Below the pieces are notes generated by a model. That model ran no database searches. It worked only from the letters and a program-made list of their open reading frames with translations, and was not told where the DNA came from. Source: Podospora pseudoanserina (taxonomy: Eukaryota; Ascomycota; Sordariomycetes; Sordariales; Podosporaceae). Taken from it: 64,000 nt of DNA. Positions within the stretch are counted from its first letter, which is position 1. The number at the start of each line of letters is the position of its first letter. This document shows, piece after piece, positions 33,974 through 44,847 of this stretch. A program made the translations under genes and the position numbers. The DNA lies in assembly GCF_035222485.1 (NCBI RefSeq), contig NC_085922.1, forward strand, positions 2,247,001 to 2,311,000, in the 5' to 3' direction.

Positions 33974-35339
33974 CGTCTGCTTTGTGTACTTATCGATAGT
34001 AATCGCTAGACCAGAATTGTCAGAAATAACTCCGGGAGAGGCATCCAAGTGGAGATAGTAGAGGTGTACTTAACCTGACCTAGAAACAAGCTGATTCCTT
34101 GTAAAGGACCCTCACCTCCCGAAATGGAATCAAGGGGTATCACGTGTGTCGTAAAAGGGTTGGATTATGCCTTAGGCATGCTACTCCCATCAAATCAAAA
34201 AGTCCGACGCAAGATAAAATCTGCCAGCTAGCTATATAACCCGCCAAGAGTGGCAGTGTGATCATAGTCTTCCCCCTTGCGATAGAAGCCGCCCTATTGG
34301 ATACCTTGCGAGGTCTTTTAACTCAATTAACGATGGTAGGATAAGAGAAATGCACGAGGCTGTGGGTGTGATGTCGCTTGTCGATCCCCGAAAGTAGGTT
34401 ACTAATTCTCAAACGGGAAGGAGGTTAGGACTGTTGTTCTGCTGCAGAGTTTAGTTGCCAGCACTCACCGAGAGAGTCATTCAGAATGTAGTCGAGTCTG
34501 AGTATCTAGAATCAGGGTATGAAAACGCGTCAGTGTCAACTACGAATATGATTTTGTAATTTGGCTCCTCTATTTCCCAACGCTAGTCCTCTTTGGTGAT
34601 TGATGTTGGTAAGAGACAGTTGCACCGTCAGTTCAAGATCCGTCACCGCTTCCTCCCGCGTTCCCTAGTCTCCGTAACGGCAATCGGTAGAAGCAACGCC
34701 ACAATTATACAATCCAAAGGGCGCGACAGCGTGGACAGGGTTAGAAGTTGAGGCTCTACAACTCAAAAAAAAAAAAAAAAAATCTCAAAATGGTAATCGG
34801 AGAAGACTCCCAGCCAGTTAGATCCCCCCCAAAGCTGCAACCCCGGCCGGCCGGCCCGCGCGGGGTCGAGGTCGATCGGGTCATATGTCCCTCCGATGAG
34901 TCGATGTCGGCCCTTTTGCCTTCGCGAGATGCAGGCAGCGACGACACCGACGGAGTGGTTTGCCAATATTTCCACGGTTTTTGGATCGATGATTGCCCTC
35001 TCAGCCCTGCTGGGCGAATTCTACGCCCACGACCTGCATGTGTCAGGAACGTTGCTTCGGGAGCGTATTTGGACCTGTTAGGGACCCGGGAAGGTAAGGA
35101 TTGACATTGACACTGACGTTGTGTCGGCAGCTGGTTTGGTGGTTGGGGGAGAAGTCCTACGGGTAGGACATGTCGTGATGCAACTTACGAATCGATTCGT
35201 CATGCTGAGGTCAATTAGTATCTAGAAACCTGACCGTGTGTAAGTCACTGGCCGAATGGCAAAGTCATCAGCAAACCTGCTGGGAAGGTGATGTATACTA
35301 ACTGACATAGATGGGCGGTCTGTAGTCCTCGCGGTCGAT
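33974..35339. other. Upstream region of the Zn2Cys6 gene and gene-poor DNA
   Basis: Promoter and leader of the transcription factor at left. An A17 tract lies at 34766-34782. Between 34896 and 35081 a short plus-strand frame encodes a hydrophobic stretch without recognisable family. Nothing else is supported. Confidence 0.5.
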
Positions 35340-36106
35340 TTCCTTCTTCCCTTTGCCAGATCTGTGTGCTTCCCAAACAACGTCCATGTACACCGCTTGG
35401 TGTATCATAGGCAGATCACTCTATCGTTGATCACCGTGCCGACTTCCGGGACAATATCAAACTCGACTGACAATAGGAGACCGACAAAGTCCGGGACCGA
35501 AGGAAATGCGAGATGGCAAAACCGCCGAGGAAAGAAATTGAGATGAATGCAGTGTCGGTGAGGTGAAGGGTTGTTCCATCGGGATGAAGACAAATGTCTG
35601 TCTGTCCTCTATACCGACATGCTGTTGCATACTTCGGTGAGAGTCAGCAGGACTTACAAAACCGATGACCGATCGGTTCTCCCTGTCCTCGGCAAAATGC
35701 TGCACACTCAGCAATGGGTGTCTTCGGATATCGTTGATGTTGTAGGAGCAGTCGTCGTGGCCGTGTCTCAGTTCCCATCCAATATGCTGCGCTACTAGAC
35801 GGCCAAGGCTTTCCAAGCCTTTTGTACCAAGTGGTCGTTATCGTAGCCTGGTGTTTCAGTTTGCAGAAACGGGCTGGCGACAAAGTTGATTCAAAAGCTG
35901 CGGCCATCCGTCTTTACCACTTGGCATGCTCGGACTGAAAGATATGGGACCTGTGGCTCGTCATCCTCCCTGGAGGAGTTTGTGAGGTTGCAAGTTAATA
36001 TGTTGTCGATCGTTACCTTGAATAGCAGGTCGGGGAGGCTGGCGAGGCTTGTGATTTTGGAGAGGCGTCGGAGAGGGCTTGTCGGCGGTGAAGGCTGAGA
36101 TACCAC
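35340..36106 (-). pseudogene. Decayed minus-strand ORF, family unknown
   Basis: Successive minus-strand segments in different frames read like fragments of one protein. From 36106 a segment with S-L-P-D-L-L-F-K-V-T-I-D-N-I-L runs to a stop near 35894. Then in a shifted frame come D-N-D-H-L-V-Q-K-A-W-K-A-L-A-V and R-L-V-A-Q-H-I-G-W-E-L (about 35800). After another shift comes V-P-D-F-V-G-L-L-L-S-V-E-F-D-I-V-P-E-V-G (about 35430-35490). Composition is protein-like and the pieces are collinear, but each is closed by stops. I do not recognise the family. It may also be a gene with unrecognised introns or chance ORFs. Confidence 0.3.
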
Positions 36107-39100
36107 TTTTTCTCACGTTGACCTGCCCTGTCTATGCGTGGCTATAAGCCATGCCCTTTGATATATCGTTTGAAAATGCCGTCAGCTGTAAGCGTCAAGC
36201 CGTGGATGATGAAGATCCAAATCTAAAACAGACCAAAAGTCCACGCAGGCATCGGCGGCAATCCGTCGCCGTGTAACGGTTCTCCAATTATGAGTTCTGT
36301 TGCTCCAAAATAAGAGTAGATGGTTACACCCGCTGCCGACTATCTGCTTCGCCATGCAGTGAGAAGACCAACATACCTTTTATACCTGGATGGAAAGAAT
36401 ACCCGCGGGCGTTTGTTTGTCAGCACTTACTGCCTCCTGCTCACGAGAAAAGAACAGGACTCCGGGTAAAGTTGACCGTGCCTCCAGAACACTGCAGCTC
36501 GAGAACTACCACCTCAACATTCCAGCCAATAGTTCAGCTCTTTCAGCTTCGCATCTGGATGGCTGACGGGAGTGATAAGACAACGAAAATAACCAAGACA
36601 ATTTCTCGGTTCTCCCGGTTCTTCGGAACTTTTGAGCGCCCAAAAGACGGCTCGGGAGGGAAGGGAAGGGAAAGGAAAGAAAAAGAAGATTAAATCAACC
36701 TCAGACATAGAACCTCAGTCAGTGAGGAGGTCACAAAGCTCCCGGAACTTCACATCCTCTACCCGTCATTTGTGGTCAAAGTGAGATTTGATTATCAGAA
36801 GACTATCACCAATGAGAAGAAATGCTCGCCAATGGACAGATAGGCCAAAGGCACGGTGCTACTGTCGTGCTTCCTGGACGTGGGACCTTGCGTGTTGCAG
36901 CAAGCTATTAAGAATCAAGGTTCGGGGAGCACAGTTGACCCATCCGGCTCGGGTGTCCATCCAGTGCCAGTGCCAGTGATCAGTCTCGCCGTCGACTACT
37001 CGGTTGCAACTCGCAAGGTCGGTAGTTGGCCGACGAGGGGCGATCATATCCTAAAGTCAGCATGAACTGCCGTGACCTGGGTAGAGGTGGGAGGCTCCAC
37101 GTGTCCCCGCAGTAAAAAAACGCTGCGGATGGCTGAAACGAATCCAGCCGACCCTCCATGTAGAGGAGGAGGGGGTGTGTGTGTGTGTGGACGGCGCGAC
37201 AAGGTCTTGCGAAAAATCCCCCTGGAACCCGCAGTTCGGCGTTAAGGAAAAGAACAGGCGAGGGATTGACAAACAGAAACTTGTTATCGTTTACGTTGGC
37301 GATGCTTGGCTTACCACAACATTACCACTCGTATGTGAAGTCTTTTCAATCTTCTCAGCTTCCAGAACAGATCTGCGGTCCAGGTTCGTCGCCTTGCCCA
37401 GGCTGCGCTAGCCTAGCGTGGAAAAACAAGCCTTTTTCCCCCTCGTCCGCAGACAGGGGAACACGTGCTATCGTGGCTCCGGAGCGCTGGATGCAATCTC
37501 GCTTGCGATCCGGAACAGCGACCGACTGAGATGTCAAAAACGGCTAAAAAGATTTAATTCAGCTTCAAGATGTTTTCCACGAACAACACGACAGAAAGTG
37601 ACGACCTCTGGGAGCTGGGCGCTTGTGTGTTTGCGCGCGCCACGCCGGCGTCAAAGGGGTCGAGGGGGGTCACCCCCGCCTTGCTCCGCAAAGGCGTGTT
37701 TCGAACTGGATCGGACGACAGCTGAGAGATATGGAGAAGACTCGTCATAGGATCCGGTGTTGCCAAGGACCGTGATAACACTGTATGGCTTGCTGCTTGT
37801 GTGCTTGCGTGCTTGAGTGCTTGCGTAATGCTGCGCTGGCAGAAGAAGAAGACAAGTCATTCTCATCAGAATTTTCAGGCTGCAATCCTCGAAAAAAGAG
37901 TGCCCTGTTCCTGCAGCAGCGAGCCATTTTCCCCTGGATAAAGAGTGCGAGAGTTTGCGTACCTGCATCACCGGACTGCTTTCGATTGGGTGCGGTGCTG
38001 CTTTTTGCGGGTCCGGCTTTTCTGGTAAACCCACCGTGTTGGTCAGCCCAGCCGAGGGGGGAGGGGGGCCGACGAGACTCCGACAGGCATCATGAAGACA
38101 ATTGCCCCACTCGAGACCTCTTGCGACGAACAGCAGCAGCAGCACCTCCTCCATCACCCGCCCGACGATTCCAGCGATTCGTTTGGTTATTCTGCCCGCA
38201 TCGGCCGAACCGGGACGACTCTCGGCCTAGACTCTTGGAAGATGTCGACTGATGGGGAAGGACATGAGGATGATGGAGAATGGACGGACGGACACTGACG
38301 TGAGCTGAATGGAGACGAGCGTTTCCTATCCGGCAGATGACCCTTGCGTTTGGTGACTGTCCGAGCTCTCCATCCCTAGGAATGAGAAAACTCAGGGGGG
38401 GCTGGTGCCATCGACAGCTCGCCTCAACTGGGCCTCCGGAAGTGGTTGGGTTGCTGTGGCCGCATTTGATGGCTTCTCCAGGGCAGACTGTGGCGTCTTT
38501 TGAGATGCAGACTGTGCTGTGAGAGCCTATGGAGCCGCGGCGTGTCCACGAAAATGAATGCCACCAAGGAAAAAGTTGGCGGTGACGTTGTTTGTGATGT
38601 TTGTGATGATAGCTGTCAGTCTGTGATGGGCGGCGGACATGAAGAAGGCTGGCAACTTGTTCTCTAGGTGAGTATATAAGTGAACTGGAGACTCCGACTT
38701 TGCCTCGTGGGATGAGAGCCCACATGCTTCCCTCACCTTCAACCTGAAATCAATAGGAGCAATCAAGTTCCCGACTTTGTGGCCCAGTCTGCCGTCTCAT
38801 TAGTCTGAGTGGGGCACACAACAAACACCCACACCTCGCCAGAGCAACCACACCCCCCCTTCAGCTTGCCGAGCTCGCACAAATATTCTCTCAATTCACA
38901 CCCTCCTCTTCTCACCTGGCTCCTGTTCCTGGATCTGTGCCCTGTGCCTGGATTACCCCTGCCTTCTAGGTTCCCGCACTCCACTGCCAAAAACGAACAC
39001 TCTTTTAAAACACCACAACCCCCCACCGTTCGCACTCTCTTTCCCTCTCGTCTCTCAACCCACCGGTCACGGGCCTTTCCATTCCTTTCCACTGCATTTG

Positions 39101-39312
39101 GGTCGCTAGTTTCGACTGTCGTACATTTGATCTTTTTTCTCGATCACGACACCGTCACCTCGCATCACTCCTTCTGCGTCTTTGACAGACAGCGACATTC
39201 ATTCCTTTCACGAACAGGCCCATCCTTTGACCACCCAGCCGATCACCTACAGTTTTATACCCATCCATCACCACCTCTAGCATTGGCTTATTTTCACCCT
39301 CAGCAAAGCAAA
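36107..39312. other. 3.2-kb gene-poor stretch ending in the GH128 promoter
   Basis: No convincing gene on either strand. A (GT)n tract lies at 37174-37188. A TATATAAG sequence sits at about 38673. From about 38830 to 39312 the plus strand is rich in C and T with CACC repeats, as is common in leaders of strongly expressed fungal genes. Confidence 0.5.
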
Positions 39313-40539
39313 ATGCATTTCACCACTGTTCTCGCGCTGGCCGCCGCTGGCCTCGCTGGCCAGGCTGCTGCCGGCCCTCACCTCAACCACCAGCATGGCG
39401 TTAGACATGTTCGCGAGAAGCGTGCCCTTGTGACTGAGCTCGTCACCGTCACCAACTGGGTCACCGTCACCGTTACTGGTCACTCGCCTACCGGTCGTCG
39501 CCAGCACTACACCAACACTCGCAAAGCCAAGAAGGTCAAGCCTACTCCTTCCAGCCAGGCCGCTCCTGCCCCGCCTCCTCCTCCTCCCGCGTCTGTTGCG
39601 CCTGCCCCGGAGCCGACCACGGTCATCACTCGTGTTCGCCCTGCTGACCCTGAGCCCACTCCCGCTCCGGTCGAGCCCCCCAAGAGCGAGCCCACGCCTC
39701 CTCCCCCGGCTCCTGTTGTTGTCTCCAGCCAGGCCCCCGCGGTGGTTGTAAAGCCAGAGCCAGTTCCCAATCCCGCTCCTGCCCCTGCCCCGGCCCCGGC
39801 TCCAGCTCCAGCTCCCGCGCCCAAGGGACAGAGACTTGGAGCAGGCTTGGCCTACAATAACCCTAACTTGTTAAAAGCCTTGCTCGGATCTGGCACCAAG
39901 ATTGGCTGGACCTACAACTGGGGTCAGCGCGATGACTCTGGCACTGGCCTTCCCTTCATCCCCACACTCTGGGGTCTCAAGCTGGATTTTGCTCAGGTCT
40001 GGCCTGCCAATGCCCAGAGAGCCATCGACGCTGGCTCGCCGTGCCTTTTCAGCTTCAACGAGCCCGATCACGGAACCCAGGCTAACCTCTCCCCCGAGGT
40101 TGCCGCTGCCAAGCACAAGGAGCTCATGAACCCGTTCCAGGGCAAGGCGCGTATTGGTTCACCTTCCATCACCAACGGCGGTGGCCCCGACATGGGCATC
40201 GAGTGGATGAAGAGGTTCTTCGCTGCCTGCAACGGCGGGTGCGCCGTCGACTTTGTCAACATTCACATTTACGGTTTCAGCACTGAGCAATTCTTGGACC
40301 ACCTCGTCAAGGTGAACGAGCTGTTCAAGAAGCCCGTGTGGATCACCGAGTTTGGATTTAATGGATCCGACGACGAGATTGCCCAACAGCTCAAGACCGT
40401 CATTGACGCCATTGACAACGACCCCAAGTATGCCTTTGTCGAGGCCTACTCTTACTTTATGGTTGAGGAGGGCATCCTGGTCAAGGGCAACCAGCCCAGT
40501 CGCTATGGTAGGACTTTTGCCTATGGCGGGGCCAACTAA
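39313..40539 (+). CDS. Secreted GH128-type glycoside hydrolase (Asl1-like beta-1,3-glucanase)
   Basis: A 408-residue intronless protein. Residues 1-20 form a signal peptide (M-H-F-T-T-V-L-A-L-A-A-A-G-L-A-G). A Thr/Val/Arg region and a long Pro/Ala/Val linker (about 75-175, ending in Pro-Ala repeats encoded near 39771-39822) lead to a TIM-barrel domain from about 176. The domain holds G-W-T-Y-N-W near its start, F-S-F-N-E-P-D-H at about 249 with the presumed acid/base Glu, and W-I-T-E-F-G-F at about 346 with the presumed nucleophile Glu. These match the glycosyl hydrolase catalytic core family (GH128, Asl1-like), which acts on beta-1,3-glucan in cell walls. The ATG at 39313 has an A-rich context (AGCAAAATG) and directly begins the signal peptide; an in-frame ATG at 38809 would add a low-complexity leader and is not used here. 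Confidence 0.9.
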   Translation: MHFTTVLALAAAGLAGQAAAGPHLNHQHGVRHVREKRALVTELVTVTNWVTVTVTGHSPTGRRQHYTNTRKAKKVKPTPSSQAAPAPPPPPPASVAPAPEPTTVITRVRPADPEPTPAPVEPPKSEPTPPPPAPVVVSSQAPAVVVKPEPVPNPAPAPAPAPAPAPAPAPKGQRLGAGLAYNNPNLLKALLGSGTKIGWTYNWGQRDDSGTGLPFIPTLWGLKLDFAQVWPANAQRAIDAGSPCLFSFNEPDHGTQANLSPEVAAAKHKELMNPFQGKARIGSPSITNGGGPDMGIEWMKRFFAACNGGCAVDFVNIHIYGFSTEQFLDHLVKVNELFKKPVWITEFGFNGSDDEIAQQLKTVIDAIDNDPKYAFVEAYSYFMVEEGILVKGNQPSRYGRTFAYGGAN

Positions 40540-42980
40540 AGGATTTCAAAATCGAAAATTTCTCGGGATATGAGAAGAAAAGGAAGAGTTAACGACATCT
40601 TGTTTTTTTTCGATTCATGGACAAAGTTTAGGGTTGTTTTCGGGAGGGGGGAGGGGGGGATCTTTTTCTTTTTCTTTTTTTTCGAGCCAGGATTCTTCGC
40701 TTCTGTTATATGTGTCTTGTTTTTCTTCTCCAACCTTGCAGGATATTTTCCAGGCTAGTTGGTCCCAAGGGCAATTATTCTTTCGGGTTTGAGGGGGGCA
40801 AGCAGCATGGACACACGTTGCCATGTTTGGCTTTTTTTTTTCCGGGAGGAAATTTTTTCGATTTGTACATATTCGATTCTTTTTTTCTTGTTTTTATGCC
40901 TTTTTTTTTCGCTTTCAAAGGGAATGCAGTCATGAAAAGATTATGTGTATGGAAATGGTATGGGGTCAACAACAAGACAAATGGGGATACACTGGGATAC
41001 AGGTTATGGGATCTTGGCGGAAGAGGCATTTCTGAGAAGCGTAAAAAGCTGGAAATGGGAACGGACGGACGGACATGAGACAAGATGGTAGATAGATTCA
41101 TGACGATCGCTTATGGCCCTTTTGCTCTGAGAATATGTGGGAATACAAACGCGCCGATTCATATCATTACATGTGCGCTTGTGAATGTGTGAGCTGTGAT
41201 ATGAAAGTGTCTTGGAATATGACAAAGACGTGAGGTTCAAAACAAAGCAAAGGGGGAGAAGTTTGGTTGTGGTGGGTGTGTAGGTATTGTGGAAATTTGG
41301 GAGAGCATACCTACCTACCTAGATACCTATGTAGTACTAGTGGGAGTGATGGGTGGCTGCGTGAAGTGGGTTTCTTCCGTCGGGACGGACGGGTACGGAT
41401 GTTAACATAAACTTGGGGTTGAGTCGGTTGCCGGGGAATTTGTTCATCTTGAAGAAGGGCAGAGACGTGGAACTGGGGTCATCTTATTGCGGGAAGGGGA
41501 AAGTGGGGGGGCGCTTGAGCCGGGGATGGGGGGCCATGGCTCGTTTGTTTCGCTGTTGGTGGAGAAGATAAGACGGGGTCCCGGGAGGTTTGGGGGAAGA
41601 GGAGTTTTTTAGAGTAAGTAAAGGGGGGGGGGGAGGAAACCAGAGTTGACGGTCACTCATGATTGTGGGATTGGGGCATGCAACAGTTGTTGGGCTGTGG
41701 GGGCAAAGTACCTAACCTAGAGGTACCTACCTCTCGAGCTGGGCTTGTCCGCGGGCTCGCTTCGACGGAGGTGAATAGTCCTGGAAAGTAGGGACAGCCA
41801 GCCTTTGGGGGCTAGAGGAAAGGGTAACAGAGTTGACAGCTCTTGATGGCGGCTAGGGGTTGGATATCTGTGATTGCTGGACGATTGGGAAACTAAAATT
41901 TTCCACGGGGTTGAGAGGGGAAGAGGAAGCCGTTGACTGCCTAGTTGCAAAAGTTTCTGGGTTGGCTGATTCATCTGGACCGTTAGACTATGGGGGCAAA
42001 GTTTCCAGAGTTGGCTACTCATGATGGCGGCGGCTCGGGGGAACAATATATCTGTGATTGTTAGACTACGGGCAAAAGTCCCCGTCACCAAACCATGCTT
42101 CCTGCTTTTAACGGCACCGGTTCGTCGTGAAAATTTGTAAGGAAAATTCCATAGCTTCGGAGTTGGCTAATTCATGTAGAGAGGACTGCTGCACCCCTTA
42201 GACTGGGAAAATTATTGGCTGGCTGGCTGGCCGGCCTTGAGAAGAGAGACGCTACCAAGGGCGGGCGGACACAGAATTGACTAGGTATGTCAGTCAAAAG
42301 AGAAACTAGGAATGACCGGCTCAAGATCAATGACTTCATTCAGGGGGTCTTCTCTCAATCTGGGCTGACATTTTCATGTTGGAAATTCAGAAGAACATGA
42401 CAAGATGCTCTGTTAACTCGACGTGCAGGGCGACCGAGGTGACTTTTCCATTACTCAAACCATGGACTGCTAAACTTTTGACCCAGCCTCGAGGCTTGGA
42501 TTAGACAAAATACGTAATTCGTTGTAGGCTCACGGTGTGAGAAGGAAAACAAGTATTAAGACCAGTTCTCAATCTCAACATTGAGACCCCAATCCAACAC
42601 CCTCGCCTCAGTCATCTTTCCTCTACAAGACCCGCATCGGTTCTCAGAGAGCATTCCCACCATCCAGCTGGACCCCAGACGTAGGGGCGACGTTATTCTT
42701 GACGTCCCGCGAACCTGAGGTCTTTATCTCGGATGCCAACCACCCAAATGGCGAAACAACCTGACCGATTGGGTGATTCCACAACTACAGCTCCGAAGTT
42801 CGCTAACCTGCGGCACAGGCATCCAAAACGACGAGTTCAAGTTAAAGAGACATTAAGAATACCATCGCACCTACAATCTACGATCCGGTTCTACAACCAC
42901 CACCTCTTCTCCCCCGTCCTTTCCAACTTCCACTTCCTAACCAATCTCACAAACAGTATCAAGGTGGTGTAATGTCCCCC
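40540..42980. other. 2.4-kb spacer after the GH128 gene
   Basis: The left third is T-rich and is the likely 3' untranslated region of the glucanase. The middle has AGGTACCTACC-type motifs (41309-41335, 41709-41732). Diverged repeats lie at 41643-42230. No convincing gene; short frames at 42733-42972 lack support. Confidence 0.5.
41643..42230. repeat. Diverged repeats of roughly 50-190 bp spacing
   Basis: A core resembling GAGTTGGCTACTCATGATGG recurs at about 41643, 41829, 41959, 42007 and 42160. Several copies are followed by ATATCTGTGATTG (41865, 42049), TTAGACTA/TTAGACTG and GGGGCAAAGTTTCC-like segments. Copies are imperfect and unevenly spaced. No ORF or inverted ends are associated. Confidence 0.5.
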
Positions 42981-44104
42981 TTACCCCCCAATCAACCCTC
43001 TCACCTCCCCCACCCACCTCTCCCATTTCCTCTCATTCTCTTCCCTCTCCCCCCTCCACTCCCTCACCCTCTCCCCCACCCCAAGATCCCCCCTCATATG
43101 CTCCCCCTTAGTCGTCCCATCCAAAACCCTCACCCCCATCCCCACCATCACAACCGCCAACCAAGCCTCCTCCAAACTTCCCAGTCCCAATCCCTCCTTC
43201 ACCTCCCTCACCACCTTGGCATGCCTCCAAACATCCACATTACCAGTCAAAACCCAAAATCCTTGATACACCGCCCCATTCCCTTTGCACCATCTCCTCG
43301 TTTCAATATCCCAGTTGTACATGCCCGCTGTAAACCTGTTTTGTATCAGACTTACTCTTGGGAGAGAAGGGTTCAGGTCGAGAAACTCGACAAAGACATC
43401 GAGGAAATCCGGGGGGACGTTGGAGTAGCCTAGGTGGCGGATTTGATTGGGGAGGTAAGAAGTGAGATGGGTCCAGGCGGTGATGTTTTCGGGGAGGGTT
43501 TCAAAAGGGGAGTGGAGGATTAAGGCGTCGAGGTAGGGGGGTTGGTGATCGGGGGTGGAGAGGTTGGATAGGGAGGAGGCTATCGAGGTTGTGAGGGAGG
43601 TTGTGAGCGGGTTGGTGGAGGTGTAGTGAGTGGAGGGGGAGGGGGTGTATTTGGTTTGTATCTATGAGTGGTTAGTTTGGTTAGTTAGAGAGGGTGGGGG
43701 GAATGGTGGGATGATTGGGGTAGAGGATAGGGGATAGGTTGGGTGGTGGGATGAGGAGGATAGGGGATGATGGTGGATGATGGTGGGATGATGGTGGATG
43801 ATGGGTGTAGGAGATGGGTGGTCAACTAATGGGCCAGCAGGGGGATAAGGGCACAAGTCAAGGGGTGAGGTGGAATTACCCAGAGATCATTCCTGCTGAC
43901 GATGCCTTCAGATATCGCCCTTCGAATACCCTCGCCAACGAGGGCCTCGTCGTAATGCCGTTTCATGGCCGCTGTATCGATTCCCCGGAAGCCGGCTTTG
44001 ATTGCTTCATAGACGAGGTCGGCGGTGCGGTCTTTTTTCCAGGCTGTGCCGTAGATGAGGGATGGCATTTTGGGGAGGGATGGGGGCGGTTCTGAGGTGG
44101 ACAT
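42981..44104 (-). CDS. Aldo/keto reductase
   Basis: An NAD(P)H-dependent (beta/alpha)8-barrel oxidoreductase acting on an aldehyde or ketone; substrate unknown. Exon 1 is 43880-44104, the intron is 43662-43879 (218 nt, GTAATT donor, several CTAAC branch sites, TAG acceptor) and exon 2 is 42981-43661, giving 301 residues. The catalytic tetrad is visible: Asp43 (G-I-D-T-A-A), Tyr51 (H-Y-D-E), Lys79 (I-Q-T-K-Y, first residues of exon 2) and His125 (A-L-I-L-H-S). G-Y-S-N-V and Q-N-R-F follow as usual. The frame is open to an ATG at 44224, which would add 40 residues rich in Ser, Thr, Pro, Arg and His without acidic residues, possibly a mitochondrial presequence. It is head to head with the Gfo/Idh gene at 44848. 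Confidence 0.88.
43764..43805. repeat. GATGATGGTGG minisatellite inside the AKR intron
   Basis: About four near-identical copies of an 10-11 base unit lie in the unusually long 218-nt intron of the aldo/keto reductase and probably explain part of its length. Confidence 0.8.
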
Positions 44105-44847
44105 GGTGGCCAGGGTTCTTGGGTGACGGTGAATGGGAAAGCTATGAAGTGGCGGGACGAAACGGTTGGGTGTCAGAAGGGTTGGTGTTTTGAGGCTTGA
44201 AAATGATGATTTTGTCGAAAACATGTCTTTTTCACTGTGTGTCTTTGAATGGGAAGTTGTGAAGATCTCAGGACGGGAAGGTACAATTCAATTGATTGGC
44301 CAAAGCTGAGTGGTGAGGGGAAGCTGTTGACAGCTTTATATCGAGCTTTTCGAGATAAATTTTTGACAAGACAGTGTCCATACGCTTTCGACCTGTAGCT
44401 TCCCTTCCATATCGATTTCTTCAACTCCATCGTCCGCAAAAAAATGTTCTGTTGAATAAGTCAAGAATGACGTCGTCTAGGCTTTTTGATGCACCTTCGC
44501 CAATCGGGAGCCGGGAGCTTTCTGTCCGCCATGTCTGCTGGGATTATCCTGGGCATGGGAATGGGCGGAATTCAATTGGCTAAAGAAGCTGTGGTGGATC
44601 CCTACCCGCCTGGGAGAGCTTCCTCAGTGCGGGACAAGTGCCGCAGTTTTGGGTGCGTGTTTCGGCGATTTACCCGTCAGCGCCGTCGCTGCCCCGCCAT
44701 GAGGATGGAGGGGAAGATGGCGCGAGGTTGGACACGCCGGCTACGGGCTTTGCTTCAAAAGGACTTCAAGCCAGCGTGGTTTCTTTTCTCTTTGTCGTCT
44801 GTGTCTGTATTCACTTGTCAAAGCTTCATTGGCATCACCAGCACACC
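44105..44847. promoter_or_regulatory. Shared divergent promoter region of the AKR and Gfo/Idh genes
   Basis: The two oxidoreductase genes start 743 bases apart on opposite strands (623 if the AKR uses the ATG at 44224). All upstream control of both must lie here or be shared. No specific factor site was identified with confidence. Confidence 0.55.

Noticed and set aside
38809-39312. In-frame N-terminal extension of the GH128 protein to an upstream ATG
   Set aside because: The extension is His/Pro/Ser-rich leader-like sequence and would bury the signal peptide that begins exactly at 39313.
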